The notes beneath the pieces are model-generated. The model was not told where the DNA came from. It made no database searches and was given only the letters and a program-made list of their open reading frames with translations. From DP-36 sp036004365 (GTDB lineage: Bacteria; Desulfobacterota; Binatia; UBA9968): a stretch of 64,000 nucleotides of DNA. Made by a program: the position numbers and the translations under genes. How positions within the stretch are numbered: the stretch's first letter is position 1; every line of letters begins with the position of its first letter. The stretch covers positions 24,134 through 88,133 of the forward strand of contig DASYRN010000045.1 of NCBI GenBank assembly GCA_036004365.1, in the 5' to 3' direction. Below, piece by piece: positions 1 to 7,934 of the stretch.

Positions 1-114
1 CGTCTTCTTCCACTGATCGGAGCTTTAGGCGTCGCCGGGTACGCGTATTACGACACCGCGCAGGTCGGACAAACGGCCATCGAGTTTTTCAGCAGAGAAA
101 TTGAGCTTAAATAA
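1..114 (+). CDS. C-terminal end of an unidentified protein (5' truncated by window)
   Basis: Frame 1 is open from the first base to a TAA at 112-114 and gives 37 residues. They start with a hydrophobic stretch (LLPLIGALGVAGYAYY), probably a membrane segment, followed by a short polar tail ending in EIELK. Too little is present to name a family. The following 111 bases hold no gene, only CACGATCAC-type and ATCCTT-type repeat strings. Confidence 0.45.
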   Translation, partial: RLLPLIGALGVAGYAYYDTAQVGQTAIEFFSREIELK

Positions 115-180
115 CTAAGCACTTATCACAACTAACGAACACGATCACAAATCACGATCCGCCTTTTGCTCTTTCGATTC

Positions 181-209
181 TATCCTTTATCCTTCATCCT
201 TTATTCTTT
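181..209. repeat. ATCCTTTATCCTTCATCC heptad-like run
   Basis: A short run of degenerate 7-bp units (TATCCTT, TATCCTT, CATCCTT, TATTCTT) lies just before the ribosome-binding site of the next gene. The same string, or its complement GGATGAAGGATAAAG, recurs in at least eight other spacers of the window. A CACGATCACAAATCACGATC stretch directly precedes it (about 141-160). Confidence 0.6.
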
Positions 210-225
210 TTCTTGGAGGTAACCC

Positions 226-669
226 GTGTATTACTTTGCCTACGGCTCGAACATGAACTGGGCGCAGATGAAGCAACGCTGCTCGTCGGCCAGGTTCGTG
301 TCGGTGGCATGCCTGAAGGACCGCCGCTTTGCAATCACGCGACGATCGCGCCGGCGCCTGTGCGGGACGGCGGATGTCCTTCCTGAACCCGGCAGCGAGG
401 TCTTGGGAGTCGTCTACGAGATCGATGATTGTGATCTCGGCCTACTCGATGGCTTCGAAGATGGCTACGGCAGAGAAAAGATGTTCGTGGATCCTATCGG
501 CGACGGCGGCCGTCGGCTGGAGGCGTGGGTTTATATCGCTGAGAAAGAAACGTATCCCCCGCTTCCCAACGCGCTCTACAAACGGCTCATCGTCGAGGGC
601 GCGAGGCACTGGAAGCTGCCGGAAGCGTACATCGATATGCTGGAGAAAATCGAGATAGCAATCGAGTAA
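226..669 (+). CDS. gamma-glutamylcyclotransferase family protein
   Basis: 147 residues, the usual size of the GGCT/AIG2 fold. The N-terminal YFAYGSNM (residues 3-10) is the family's substrate-binding signature. E78, in LLDGFEDGYGREK, sits where the catalytic Glu of GGCT enzymes lies. The family makes 5-oxoproline from gamma-glutamyl amino acids or related amides; the true substrate here cannot be told. The start is a GTG preceded by GGAGGT (215-220), six bases away. It stands alone, with the gene downstream on the opposite strand. Confidence 0.85.
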   Translation: MYYFAYGSNMNWAQMKQRCSSARFVSVACLKDRRFAITRRSRRRLCGTADVLPEPGSEVLGVVYEIDDCDLGLLDGFEDGYGREKMFVDPIGDGGRRLEAWVYIAEKETYPPLPNALYKRLIVEGARHWKLPEAYIDMLEKIEIAIE

Positions 670-760
670 AGAGTAGCGAGTAACGAGGAAAGAGTTTAGA
701 GTAGGAGTTCAGTCCTGTTTGTTACCTCATTACTCAATACTTGCTCCTTGCCCCTTTTGT

Positions 761-1393
761 TCACCTCGTTCCAGATGCGCGCACCGTGATCTGCGAGGCG
801 GAAAGCGAACCGTCGGCTTGAGTCCCCTGGATCAACACCTCGGCGCCGGGCTTGAGCCATCCCGCGTCCCCGAGCACCCGCTTCACGACGGGGATATCCG
901 GTGGCACAAGGACCTTGATCTCTCCATCCTTGTACTTGAGGGTCAGCATCCGTCCTTTCACGTCCTGAACCGCCACGTCTTCTACGGTCTCGACGTTGGC
1001 GTTCGTCATCGTCAATCCGCTTTGCGGCGCCGAACTCAGCGGTTTATGGCCTTCTCCGGTGCCACGTTGGTCCTCCGAGAATATATGCAATCGGGTGGCG
1101 CGGAACGTACCGTCAGCTGCTTTCGCCGCGGTGACCTCCACGTACATACCGGGTGTGATCTCAGAAAACTTGATTGGAACTTCACCGCGGATAATCGTCT
1201 TATCCGCTGTCTTAACTTGGACGTCTCCGTTGGGGGCGGCGACGATCAATTCTTGGCCTTTAACAGACGTGATTTTCCCTGCGACGCTGACTGCGCCTTC
1301 CGCTGGACCGACTTGAGCTCGGAGGAGTGAAACCCCTAGGCTAAGGAAAATGGTCGGAAACAGCCAAAGAAAAATCGAAAGTGCAACTTTCAT
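761..1393 (-). CDS. secreted protein with two DUF5666/OB-like repeats
   Basis: 210 residues. The start is the second of two adjacent ATGs, because GGAGGG lies five bases before it. The N-terminus MKVALSIFLWLFPTIFLS is a clear signal peptide. Two similar beta-rich halves follow: GKITSVKGQELIVAAPNGDVQVK, then later VQDVKGRMLTLKYKDGEIKVLV. Each is followed by a pattern of the type PGMYVEVTA..DGTFRATRL or PGAEVLIQG..DGSLSASQI, as in DUF5666-type OB folds. It probably acts in the periplasm; the function is unknown. Confidence 0.65.
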   Translation of the reverse strand: MKVALSIFLWLFPTIFLSLGVSLLRAQVGPAEGAVSVAGKITSVKGQELIVAAPNGDVQVKTADKTIIRGEVPIKFSEITPGMYVEVTAAKAADGTFRATRLHIFSEDQRGTGEGHKPLSSAPQSGLTMTNANVETVEDVAVQDVKGRMLTLKYKDGEIKVLVPPDIPVVKRVLGDAGWLKPGAEVLIQGTQADGSLSASQITVRASGTR

Positions 1394-1417
1394 CATGCCC
1401 TCCTTCAAGCAGCCTGC

Positions 1418-1447
1418 CTTATCCTTCATCCTTTATCTCTTATCTTT
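1418..1447. repeat. ATCCTTCATCCTTTATC heptad-like run
   Basis: This is another copy of the degenerate TATCCTT/CATCCTT string. It is followed at 1455-1476 by a CACGAACACG-type string, the same pairing of modules seen upstream of position 226 and around 11.3-12.2 kb. Confidence 0.5.
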
Positions 1448-1625
1448 TTTTGCCACGAACACGTATCACGAACACGTTTTTTTCCGTTTTCCGCTTTCAT
1501 CTTTCATAATTCCACATTCTCCTTGACCGTTCCTATATGTTAGTCGCCGATCCGGCGCAAGGCATGCTTCCTGCTCCCGGTCTGCCTTGACAGTCGCAGG
1601 GTTTTGGCTTAGACCGGCCCGAAGG

Positions 1626-2681
1626 ATGAAAACGCAAAATCGACCGATCAATCTTTTCGAATTTGAGACCGCCGCCAAGGAGCGCCTACCCAAGGAGGAG
1701 TACGACTATATCGCCGGGGGTGCGACCGATGAGCTCAGTGTGGAGCGGAATCGCCGCGCCTTTGAGTCGTGGGCTTTGCGCCCGAGGGTGCTGAGGAACG
1801 TGAGCAAGCTTGACCTTTCGACCACGGTGCTGGGCACGAAGGTGAGCCTGCCGGTTCTTATCGCACCCTGCGGCGGGCATAAGAAGGCTCATCCCGAGGG
1901 AGAGTTCGCTACTTACCGGGCGGCGTCTGCAGTGGGGACCATCCTGGCGGTCAGCGCCAATGCAAGCACGAATTTCGAAGAATTAGCGACGGCGGCGGCC
2001 GGTCATCTCTGGATGCAGTTCTATCCTTTTCCGCACCGGGAAATGACCAAAACTTGGCTGCGCCGCGCGAAAGAAGCTGGCTATGAGGCGGTCTGTATGA
2101 CTCTGGATTCCCAGTGGCCGCCCAAGCGGGAGCGCAATATCCGAAACAACTATAGAAGAAAGCGCGGAGTCAACTTTCCAACACTCGCTCCTGGGGAGGC
2201 CTCGCCCCAGGGCGGATGCGACCCTGCTGCGACTTGGAAGGATTTAGAGTGGATCAAATCGGAGACCGACCTTCCCGTCGTCGCCAAAGGCATCATGACG
2301 GGCGAGGACGTTGAAATGTGCGCGGAGGTTGGAGCCGACGCCGTCATCGTCTCCAACCACGGCGGCCGGCATCTCGATAACACGTTGGCGACGATCGAGG
2401 TTCTCTCCGAAGCCGTCGTCGCCGCTAAGGGGCGCATGGAGATTCTGCTGGATGGGGGTATTCGACGGGGAGCCGACGTCGTGAAGGCGCTGGCATTAGG
2501 GGCCAAGGCGGTTTTTATAGGCCGTCCGTTCTTCTGGGGTCTCGCCGTGGACGGCGAGCGAGGAGTTGTTCGAGTCTTGGAGATTCTCCGTGAGGAGATC
2601 GAGATCACCATGGCCAAGTGCGGCAGGCCTACCATTGCGAGCATCGATTCCACTGTGGTGGTCAAGGCGCCGAGGTTGTGA
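1626..2681 (+). CDS. FMN-dependent alpha-hydroxyacid dehydrogenase/oxidase
   Basis: 351 residues, matching the lactate dehydrogenase/glycolate oxidase (FMN_dh) family, which oxidises L-2-hydroxyacids to 2-oxoacids. Visible active-site elements, numbered from ATG 1626, are Y28 (EYDYIAGGA), Y133 (MQFYPF), K221 (VVAKGI), and H245 and R248 in SNHGGRHLD. The phosphate-binding DGGIRRGADVVKALALGA follows at 276-293. Loop 4 (about 165-205) is Arg-rich. An open frame extends 13 codons upstream, but homology starts near this ATG. Lactate, glycolate and mandelate are all possible substrates. Confidence 0.9.
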   Translation: MKTQNRPINLFEFETAAKERLPKEEYDYIAGGATDELSVERNRRAFESWALRPRVLRNVSKLDLSTTVLGTKVSLPVLIAPCGGHKKAHPEGEFATYRAASAVGTILAVSANASTNFEELATAAAGHLWMQFYPFPHREMTKTWLRRAKEAGYEAVCMTLDSQWPPKRERNIRNNYRRKRGVNFPTLAPGEASPQGGCDPAATWKDLEWIKSETDLPVVAKGIMTGEDVEMCAEVGADAVIVSNHGGRHLDNTLATIEVLSEAVVAAKGRMEILLDGGIRRGADVVKALALGAKAVFIGRPFFWGLAVDGERGVVRVLEILREEIEITMAKCGRPTIASIDSTVVVKAPRL

Positions 2682-2725
2682 AAAAAAGGGCGTTCAATTG
2701 GGTCACGTTTTTCATAGGAGGCCCC

Positions 2726-3001
2726 GTGACGTGCGCGGTAGAAAGCCGCAAGCGAAGAGGGATGAAGAGCGTATCTTATAAAGGCCACGTCATTGAGCTT
2801 GTCTCGCAAAAGCTTCGGTCCGGAAGATGGATTGCTCGCGCGACAGTGATCATCAATGAAGCGAATACCGTCAAAATGATCCCTATCTTCGGTCGCCGTC
2901 GAGCCAGCTTTGATAACCGGCGGGAGGCCGACGCCTATGCTTTGGAGCTGGCGAGGCTGTGGGTGGAGGGGAGAATCTGGGGAGCGAACGGCCACGGATA
3001 G
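2726..3001 (+). CDS. small hypothetical protein
   Basis: The frame is open from 2618. AGGAGG at 2716-2721 points to GTG 2726 (91 residues); ATG 2762, starting MKSVSYKGHVIELV, is the alternative. The core resembles a compact beta-alpha fold (GRWIARATVIINEANTVKMIPIFG, then an Ala/Leu-rich helix with EADAYALELARLWVEG). I do not recognise a named family. Its stop codon shares a base with a possible GTG start of the next gene, suggesting coupling. Confidence 0.6.
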   Translation: MTCAVESRKRRGMKSVSYKGHVIELVSQKLRSGRWIARATVIINEANTVKMIPIFGRRRASFDNRREADAYALELARLWVEGRIWGANGHG

Positions 3002-3561
3002 TGGAAGTGAGAAAAAGTAAAAGCTCCATGATTCTTCACACCGCACTTACACAATTATCGGCTAATCAGTTCGTAGCCTTGATCTTGGATAACGAAGTGA
3101 CGGTTGGCCATTTTGTTACAACTCCACCGCTACCCTGGACCCGTTTGACCCAGCGCAATGGAATCTACCAGGTCGCCAAAGGATATCCGTCTCTTTTGAC
3201 GACCGAGCAAGCCAAGTTCGAGATGAGAAACTGGGATGAGGTTTCGTTGCAGAGAATCATGGGCACGTTGAAAGAGCTGGATGACTCCGTGGATTATGTG
3301 CTCATCGGAAACAATGCCGGCCAAGGGCTTCCGCTCGCTCAGAGCCTCCCGCAGAACTTAATCGGCAAGCACGCTGCGATCATCTACGGAGAGAGCCTTC
3401 CGGAAATAAAAGAATACGAGAAAACGGGTTATCGAACCTTCTTTCGGAGGAGCAAGGCTGCTTCCCGTCTGCTCGAGCTGACAAAGAGCGCGCGCCGACC
3501 TCTGGCCCTCTTCTTCATCAACACCATCCAACACAACGAGTTCAACTATCACGACCCGTAG
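3001..3561 (+). CDS. hypothetical cytosolic protein
   Basis: About 186 residues from GTG 3001; ATG 3028 (MILHTALTQLSANQF) is an equally good start, and neither has a clear ribosome-binding site. There is no signal peptide or membrane segment. The segment DSVDYVLIGNNAGQGLPLAQSLP followed by AAIIYGESLPEIKEYE looks like an alternating beta/alpha protein. I do not recognise the family. It overlaps the preceding small gene by one base and the two are probably co-transcribed. Confidence 0.55.
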   Translation: MEVRKSKSSMILHTALTQLSANQFVALILDNEVTVGHFVTTPPLPWTRLTQRNGIYQVAKGYPSLLTTEQAKFEMRNWDEVSLQRIMGTLKELDDSVDYVLIGNNAGQGLPLAQSLPQNLIGKHAAIIYGESLPEIKEYEKTGYRTFFRRSKAASRLLELTKSARRPLALFFINTIQHNEFNYHDP

Positions 3562-3565
3562 TCAG

Positions 3566-3598
3566 AAAGGATGAGGGCGAAAGGATAAGGGATGAAAG
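3566..3598. repeat. GGATGAGG/GGATAAGGGATGAA run
   Basis: A degenerate heptad-type string lies immediately after the stop codon of the preceding gene, in the opposite orientation to the copies at 181 and 1418. Confidence 0.5.
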
Positions 3599-3658
3599 TA
3601 AGTTAAAATCGAAAAGCGTGTCGGTTGTAAAGCTGGGAACGGTAAAGACACGACTAAC

Positions 3659-4297
3659 TCACAGTTTCGGAATCCGCAGGGTCTTACTAATCATGGCCGA
3701 ACCGCTCACGAGATAGAGCAAGGAGAACGGGTGCCACTGCAGGGAGCCGATTTCGAAGACACCGAGTGGCAGATCGTCGCCGACGCGATCCATATGGAAG
3801 CAGAAAGCGAGCACAATAACGAGCACTAAACTGGAGGGAATTGGCGTTCCCTCGAAGTACTTTACTTTACCACCAAGGTCGGAAAATTCAGCCGCGGTGA
3901 TGTTATACCGCGCTAGGCGGCTGATCCCGCAAACCACAAAGAATAAGAGGATAGGGACGTCTAGGCCACCGCGCATCCCCAATCCATAGGCGAGTGCCGT
4001 GGGTGCCACCCCGAAGCTCACAACATCCGCTAGCGAGTCGAGCTCCCCGCCGAAGCATGAATGCTTGTTGCGCCACCGGGCAACCCTGCCATCGGCCACA
4101 TCCAATGCAAGAGCGAGCGGGAACAGCCCGACAGCCAAATAAACGCGCCAGCGGTCGGGCGTCACCAAGTAACTCATGATGGCAAAAATCGCCGCGGTTC
4201 CCACGGCGCCGTTGCCAAGCGTGAGCAGATCCGCCACGTGATAACTGCGCAGCATGGAGAAGTGGACAGGCTTTTTTGGCGAAATGTCATGGTCCAT
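3659..4297 (-). CDS. pssA: CDP-diacylglycerol--serine O-phosphatidyltransferase
   Basis: 212 residues. The CDP-alcohol phosphotransferase signature is complete: DVADGRVARWRNKHSCFGGE followed by LDSLAD, i.e. the DG-x2-AR-x8-G-x3-D-x3-D pattern with its metal-binding aspartates. Several hydrophobic segments (about 22-45, 50-66, 95-115, 130-150, 170-190) fit the integral-membrane fold. The downstream FGVAP and the length match type II PssA, which makes phosphatidylserine, the precursor of phosphatidylethanolamine. AGGAG lies eight bases before the ATG. Phosphatidylinositol or PGP synthases share the motif, but size and context favour PssA. Confidence 0.85.
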   Translation of the reverse strand: MDHDISPKKPVHFSMLRSYHVADLLTLGNGAVGTAAIFAIMSYLVTPDRWRVYLAVGLFPLALALDVADGRVARWRNKHSCFGGELDSLADVVSFGVAPTALAYGLGMRGGLDVPILLFFVVCGISRLARYNITAAEFSDLGGKVKYFEGTPIPSSLVLVIVLAFCFHMDRVGDDLPLGVFEIGSLQWHPFSLLYLVSGSAMISKTLRIPKL

Positions 4298-4432
4298 CCA
4301 ATGATCTCCTCTTGGTCTTTTGTGAATCCATAGGACTACGCCAGAGTCGAGAATTCCCGAAGGGTCGAAATGGACGTGCGCCTGTCTTTTGCTAAGCGGT
4401 AGCTAAGAGGCAGGAGAGAGAACGCGAGGGTA

Positions 4433-4693
4433 TTATTTTGATGCCTTCTCGAGTTCGGTTTCACCGGCAATGTAAAATTCACTCTCGCGAAGTTTGATCT
4501 GGTACAAGGTTCTGCCTTTTCGATAAACATCATCGGACGCATGGGCGGGGAGTTGGCCCACAAACACACCGTCCTTGACCTCTCCCTTTAACGACGGATC
4601 ATCCTTCCATCTGACAATGTCTCCTTTTTTAAAGGAAAAGAGAAAAGAAAAGGTCTCGTCAAGCCGCGGGTCGTCGATTTTTATAAAATCCAT
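4433..4693 (-). CDS. small hypothetical protein
   Basis: About 86 residues from ATG 4693; a TTG at 4747 would add 18. It is charged, without a signal peptide. The middle (FKKGDIVRWKDDPSLKGEV) looks like a small beta-barrel/KOW- or SH3-like segment, and the C-terminus is YQIKLRESEFYIAGETELEKASK. The family is not recognised and the ribosome-binding site is weak, so the start is uncertain. Confidence 0.45.
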   Translation of the reverse strand: MDFIKIDDPRLDETFSFLFSFKKGDIVRWKDDPSLKGEVKDGVFVGQLPAHASDDVYRKGRTLYQIKLRESEFYIAGETELEKASK

Positions 4694-4821
4694 AACCGAT
4701 ATTGTGTGGGGTAAAAATTCCTTTGTCAAAGGGGATTCGCCTAGCAAGAACCGCGGAATCAGCCATTAACGATCGCGCTGAATACGGCTGACATTTGTTG
4801 AGAATTCTTACGCATTGGCCA

Positions 4822-4956
4822 GAATTGTCATTTTGGACGATCTTCGTTCCATTTAAACCACTATGAGTGCGATTCTTAACTTCACCCAAAAGACCGCAAA
4901 TCCTTTAAAAAACCGCGTCTTGTGTTGCTAAGCTAAAGATTGGCATGGATTGTGCT
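4822..4956 (+). promoter_or_regulatory. sigma-54-type promoter with upstream inverted repeat (pqiA-like gene)
   Basis: TGGCATGGATTGTGCT at 4941-4956 has GG and GC separated by exactly ten bases, the -24/-12 spacing of RpoN promoters. About 107 bp upstream, TGGAC-N7-TTCCA (4834-4851) within AATTGTCATTTTGGACGA could bind an enhancer-binding activator. The block is partly conserved before the BON-domain gene at 16027. Transcription would start near 4967, supporting ATG 5013 as the start of the next gene. Confidence 0.6.
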
Positions 4957-5012
4957 ACATCTTTTCCGCTCTTGTGGGGGGTCGAAAGAGTAAAGCAGAC
5001 CTCGAAATTTTA

Positions 5013-5621
5013 ATGGAAACAATCATCGCCTGCAAAACGTGCGGCCTGGTGCAGCGCATGGAGGAAGTCCAGTCGGACATAGCGGCGGAGTGTTGTCGCT
5101 GTGGGTCGATCATCGGCAAGCTCAACGTCAACAGCCTCGCACGCACGGCAGCGTTCTCGCTAGCCGCGCTGATTCTTTACGTACCGGCCAATATCTATCC
5201 GATTCTCCATATGAATTATTACGGCGTGTATTCCGAAAGCACTGTTTGGGACGGCTGCGTGAAACTCTTTCGGGACGGCCAGTGGCTGGTGGCCGTGATC
5301 GTTTTTCTCGCCAGTATTTTGATTCCACTTTTAAAACTGCTCGGGCTTTTCTATTTGGTCGTCAGCGCGAAATTCAAATCCGCGCGTCAGCAGCAGGAAC
5401 GGACTTGGATTTACAAGACCATCGAAGTGATCGGTCCATGGGCAATGCTCGACGTCTTCCTCCTCGCGGTGCTCGTGGCGTTGGTCAAGCTGCAGCAGAT
5501 CGCTACCGTCCTCCCTGGTCGGGGGCTCTTGGCGTTCACCGCCATGGTGGTGTTGACTATTTTGGCTTCGGCCAGTTTTGACCCGAGGTTGATTTGGAAC
5601 GAAACGGATGAAGAGTCATGA
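5013..5621 (+). CDS. pqiA: PqiA family membrane protein (single PqiA domain)
   Basis: 202 residues. The N-terminal zinc-ribbon-like cysteines C7/C10 and C27/C30 are followed by about four membrane segments (near 43-61, 92-118, 143-162, 172-190). The motif VPANIYPIL is typical of paraquat-inducible protein A. E. coli PqiA has two such modules; this has one, like the shorter homologues. The likely role is envelope lipid trafficking together with the MCE protein encoded next. The ATGA overlap with the next gene (5618-5621) shows translational coupling. The open frame to 4950 runs into the promoter, so ATG 5013 is preferred. Confidence 0.8.
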   Translation: METIIACKTCGLVQRMEEVQSDIAAECCRCGSIIGKLNVNSLARTAAFSLAALILYVPANIYPILHMNYYGVYSESTVWDGCVKLFRDGQWLVAVIVFLASILIPLLKLLGLFYLVVSAKFKSARQQQERTWIYKTIEVIGPWAMLDVFLLAVLVALVKLQQIATVLPGRGLLAFTAMVVLTILASASFDPRLIWNETDEES

Positions 5622-6535
5622 GCGATTTGCAAAAAAATGCTGAAACCACCGAAGAGTTGCCCAAGGCAAAGGTCAAGATAAAGAGATGGAACTTTCCCGT
5701 CGTCTGGATTGTTCCCGTGATTGCCGCCATTGTTACAGGCTATCTTGTTTACGATCGCGTGCAGGAGTTTGGTCCGAAGATCACGATCAGGTTCAAGAAC
5801 GGCAGCGGCCTTAAGATCGGCCAAACACCAATTAAGTATCGCGGCGTGCAGATTGGCGAAGTGACGGCGGTTGAATTGAGCGACGACCAGCAGAACGTGC
5901 TGGTGAAGGTACGACTGCGCCGCTCGGCGGCTTCCATTGCCCGGGAAGGAGCGGTTTTCTGGATCGTGCGTCCCGAAATGGGACTTTCAAACATCGCTGC
6001 CTTGGGGACGGTCATTACCGGACCGGAGATTGCGGTATTGCCGGGCACTGGCAAGGACCAAGCAGAATTTGTGGGTCTGGAGAGTTCGCCGGTGGTAGTA
6101 GAAGGTAATGAGCTGAAGATCGTTCTGGTCTCCGGCCGTGCCGGGTCATTGATAGCGAGTTCGCCGGTTTACTATCGGGGCGTCGAGGTAGGCACCATCC
6201 AAGATATTCAGCTCAACAACGACGCCCGCACGGTGAACATCCACGTGTTCATCAAGCAGCGGTATGCGAACCTGGTCCGGAGCAGCTCGAAGTTTTGGAA
6301 TGTAAGTGGCGTGGATGTGAGCATCGGCTTGTTCCGCGGCATGGAAATCAATATGGAATCGCTGAGATCGCTGGCGGTCGGGGGAATCGCCTTTGCCACC
6401 CCGAACGATCCAAAAGGCAAGCCGGCGAAGGACGGGATGGTATTTCCCCTTCACGACAAATCGAATAAGGAATGGTTGGAGTGGGCGCCGAAGATACCGA
6501 TTCCACGGGAGAAACAGTTAGAGAAGTCGAGATAA
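5618..6535 (+). CDS. pqiB: PqiB/MlaD-type MCE protein (two MCE domains)
   Basis: 305 residues with one N-terminal membrane anchor (WNFPVVWIVPVIAAIVTGYLVY, about 24-45). Two MCE domains follow: ITIRFKNGSGLKIGQTPIKYRGVQIGEV near 55-80, and a second near 163-192 (IVLVSGRAGSL..SPVYYRGVEVGTI). E. coli PqiB has three MCE domains and 546 residues, so this is a short form. The family forms periplasmic hexameric tunnels moving lipids between membranes. No pqiC lipoprotein gene follows. Confidence 0.85.
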   Translation: MSDLQKNAETTEELPKAKVKIKRWNFPVVWIVPVIAAIVTGYLVYDRVQEFGPKITIRFKNGSGLKIGQTPIKYRGVQIGEVTAVELSDDQQNVLVKVRLRRSAASIAREGAVFWIVRPEMGLSNIAALGTVITGPEIAVLPGTGKDQAEFVGLESSPVVVEGNELKIVLVSGRAGSLIASSPVYYRGVEVGTIQDIQLNNDARTVNIHVFIKQRYANLVRSSSKFWNVSGVDVSIGLFRGMEINMESLRSLAVGGIAFATPNDPKGKPAKDGMVFPLHDKSNKEWLEWAPKIPIPREKQLEKSR

Positions 6536-6855
6536 GTTCGATTAGCGGCGGATCTGTGTCCAGCCTGATAGGACCTATTTCCCCTTGCGGTAACACAACA
6601 CGCACCGATTTTTTGCAGTCCTAATTCCTTGCACCTGGGTGAATATTACCCTTCTTGACAGCTTGATCTCTCTCAAATATCGTCAAGCTATCATTCTTCA
6701 AGATTAGTATTCGGTGGTATGAGTGACGGCCGAATTTTTTTTGCTTTAGGACTGCATCGTAGGTGGTCAGTGGAAATTTCCGCGGATAGAAACGGCCGAA
6801 AACAAAAAATGAGCAGAACAACGGAATCCACATTGAATTAGTTGAGGAGGTAAAA
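6536..6855. other. 320-bp spacer with promoter, no gene
   Basis: No credible open frame is present. The second half contains a sigma-70-like promoter with an inverted repeat (annotated separately) and a leader of roughly 165 bases before the DUF4242 gene. No clear terminator is visible after the pqiB gene. Confidence 0.5.
6655..6689 (+). promoter_or_regulatory. sigma-70-like promoter overlapped by a 7-bp inverted repeat
   Basis: TTGACA (6655-6660), a 17-bp spacer and TATCGT (6678-6683) form a plausible promoter for the DUF4242 gene at 6856. AGCTTGA (6660-6666) and TCAAGCT (6683-6689) are perfect inverted arms bracketing the spacer and -10, as expected for a repressor operator. The arms could also pair in RNA if transcription starts upstream. 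Confidence 0.5.
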
Positions 6856-7107
6856 ATGCCACTTTTTATGGACATCCACAGGAAAGCAGACGGAATAACG
6901 TCCCAAGCGCTCGCCGAGGCACACCGTAAGGATCTTGCCGTGCAGGGAAAGCACGGCGTCAAGTTCGTCAACTACTGGTACAATGAAGGCGAGGGCGCGA
7001 TTTTTTGTTTGTGCGAAGCTCCAAGTAAAGAGGCGGCTGAAGCGGTACATCGCGAGGCTCACGGTGAGTTAGCAGACGAAATCATCGAGGTTAAAGAGGG
7101 GTCGTAG
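6856..7107 (+). CDS. DUF4242 domain small protein
   Basis: 83 residues. MPLFMDIHRKADGIT, HRKDLAVQGKHGVKFVNYWYNEGEGAIFCLCEAPSKEAAEAVHREAHG and the closing IIEVKEGS are the typical layout of DUF4242, a ferredoxin-like fold whose Streptomyces member SCO4226 binds nickel. No metabolic role is established. GAGGAGG lies seven to eight bases before the ATG. It is monocistronic as far as can be seen. Confidence 0.85.
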   Translation: MPLFMDIHRKADGITSQALAEAHRKDLAVQGKHGVKFVNYWYNEGEGAIFCLCEAPSKEAAEAVHREAHGELADEIIEVKEGS

Positions 7108-7294
7108 CAAGCTGAGGGAGCCATGAAACGATCCGCAGGTTCTTCGATCACCCACAGAAAAGCGGTCAGCCCTTGAAAACATGAATTCTGCTTTGCTGAG
7201 GCTGCGCTGGCACGAGGCCGGTTGATCGAGTATCCGAGCATCCTGAATCGATTCCGGGTTTCCGAAGCCCTTCCCTGTTTCACCGCCGTTCAAC

Positions 7295-7528
7295 ATGACC
7301 CTTTGCAATCACACAACGCTCGAACTGTTACCTGAAAAGAAAAAAAGAGTGCGGTGCCGGCACTGCCACCTGATCCTAGACGGCGAGGAGCTGGGAGATG
7401 GCTATTGCCCGGAATGTTTTGAGACGTCCGGCAAGAAGCAATATGACTTCGAGGATATGGAACCCGAAAGGGGAGGGGTCGCCCGCTACAGATGCGAAGA
7501 GTGCGGTGCCATCGTTGAAAGCGCGTAG
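7295..7528 (+). CDS. small zinc-ribbon protein
   Basis: 77 residues with CRHC (residues 20-23), CPEC and CEEC pairs and a preceding C/H at the N-terminus, enough for one or two rubredoxin/zinc-ribbon knuckles. The rest is acidic. It lacks a signal peptide or membrane segment. This looks like a stand-alone zinc-ribbon protein of the kind that binds nucleic acid or protein partners; no family name can be given. The start has no strong ribosome-binding site. Confidence 0.6.
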   Translation: MTLCNHTTLELLPEKKKRVRCRHCHLILDGEELGDGYCPECFETSGKKQYDFEDMEPERGGVARYRCEECGAIVESA

Positions 7529-7636
7529 TAAACTACTTGGCGCTACTGTGCCATTGAGTTTGTCTCGGACAAACTGTGATCAGGAGGACGGGTTCACAGA
7601 TCAGTCAGGCAGCAAAAACCGCATGGCGAACAAGGA

Positions 7637-7816
7637 TCAGTAGCTTTCCACCGGTGATTGGGGGCGGATCTCTCCTGTGATCGGATCTTCACCCTCAACA
7701 GGTGGCCCGCCTCGCTTTTTCTCTGCCTTGCGCTGCTGGCGGCGAGCGACCTTTTCTATTTGCTTCTGCCGGCGCGCCATCTCCTTCTGGCGTTTCATGT
7801 AAGTTTGATTTCCCAT
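7637..7816 (-). CDS. small highly charged conserved-type protein (59 aa)
   Basis: An ATG-to-TGA frame encodes 59 residues: a Lys/Arg/Gln-rich helical half (MKRQKEMARRQKQIEKVARR and on) and a short acidic/proline tail (GGPPVEGEDPITGEIRP). This resembles small basic proteins of unknown function seen in Desulfobacterota-type genomes. No strong ribosome-binding site precedes it. It lies downstream of, and in the same direction as, the RRM gene and past its terminator. Confidence 0.55.
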   Translation of the reverse strand: MGNQTYMKRQKEMARRQKQIEKVARRQQRKAEKKRGGPPVEGEDPITGEIRPQSPVESY

Positions 7817-7886
7817 ACGGATAGATTAACACATACCAAAGGCAACAGGAACCGCCTCTTCAAAGAAAGCCGCGTTAAAGTATAAA

Positions 7887-7913
7887 GGGGCGTACTGATC
7901 TACGCCCCTTTTT
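7887..7913. terminator. intrinsic terminator hairpin (8-bp perfect stem)
   Basis: GGGGCGTA (7887-7894), a 6-base loop, and TACGCCCC (7901-7908) followed by TTTTT on the plus strand. On the minus strand the stem is followed by TTTATA, 27-48 bases beyond the stop codon of the RRM gene, so it most likely ends that transcript. It may work in both directions. Confidence 0.7.
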
Positions 7914-7934
7914 GCTTAGATTCTACAAGATAGG

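Noticed and set aside
719..1330. 203-codon plus-strand frame
   Set aside because: Antisense to the signal-peptide-bearing DUF5666-like gene; no family pattern.
2150..3046. 298-codon minus-strand frame
   Set aside because: Antisense to the FMN dehydrogenase gene, with Ser/Arg/Pro-rich shadow composition.
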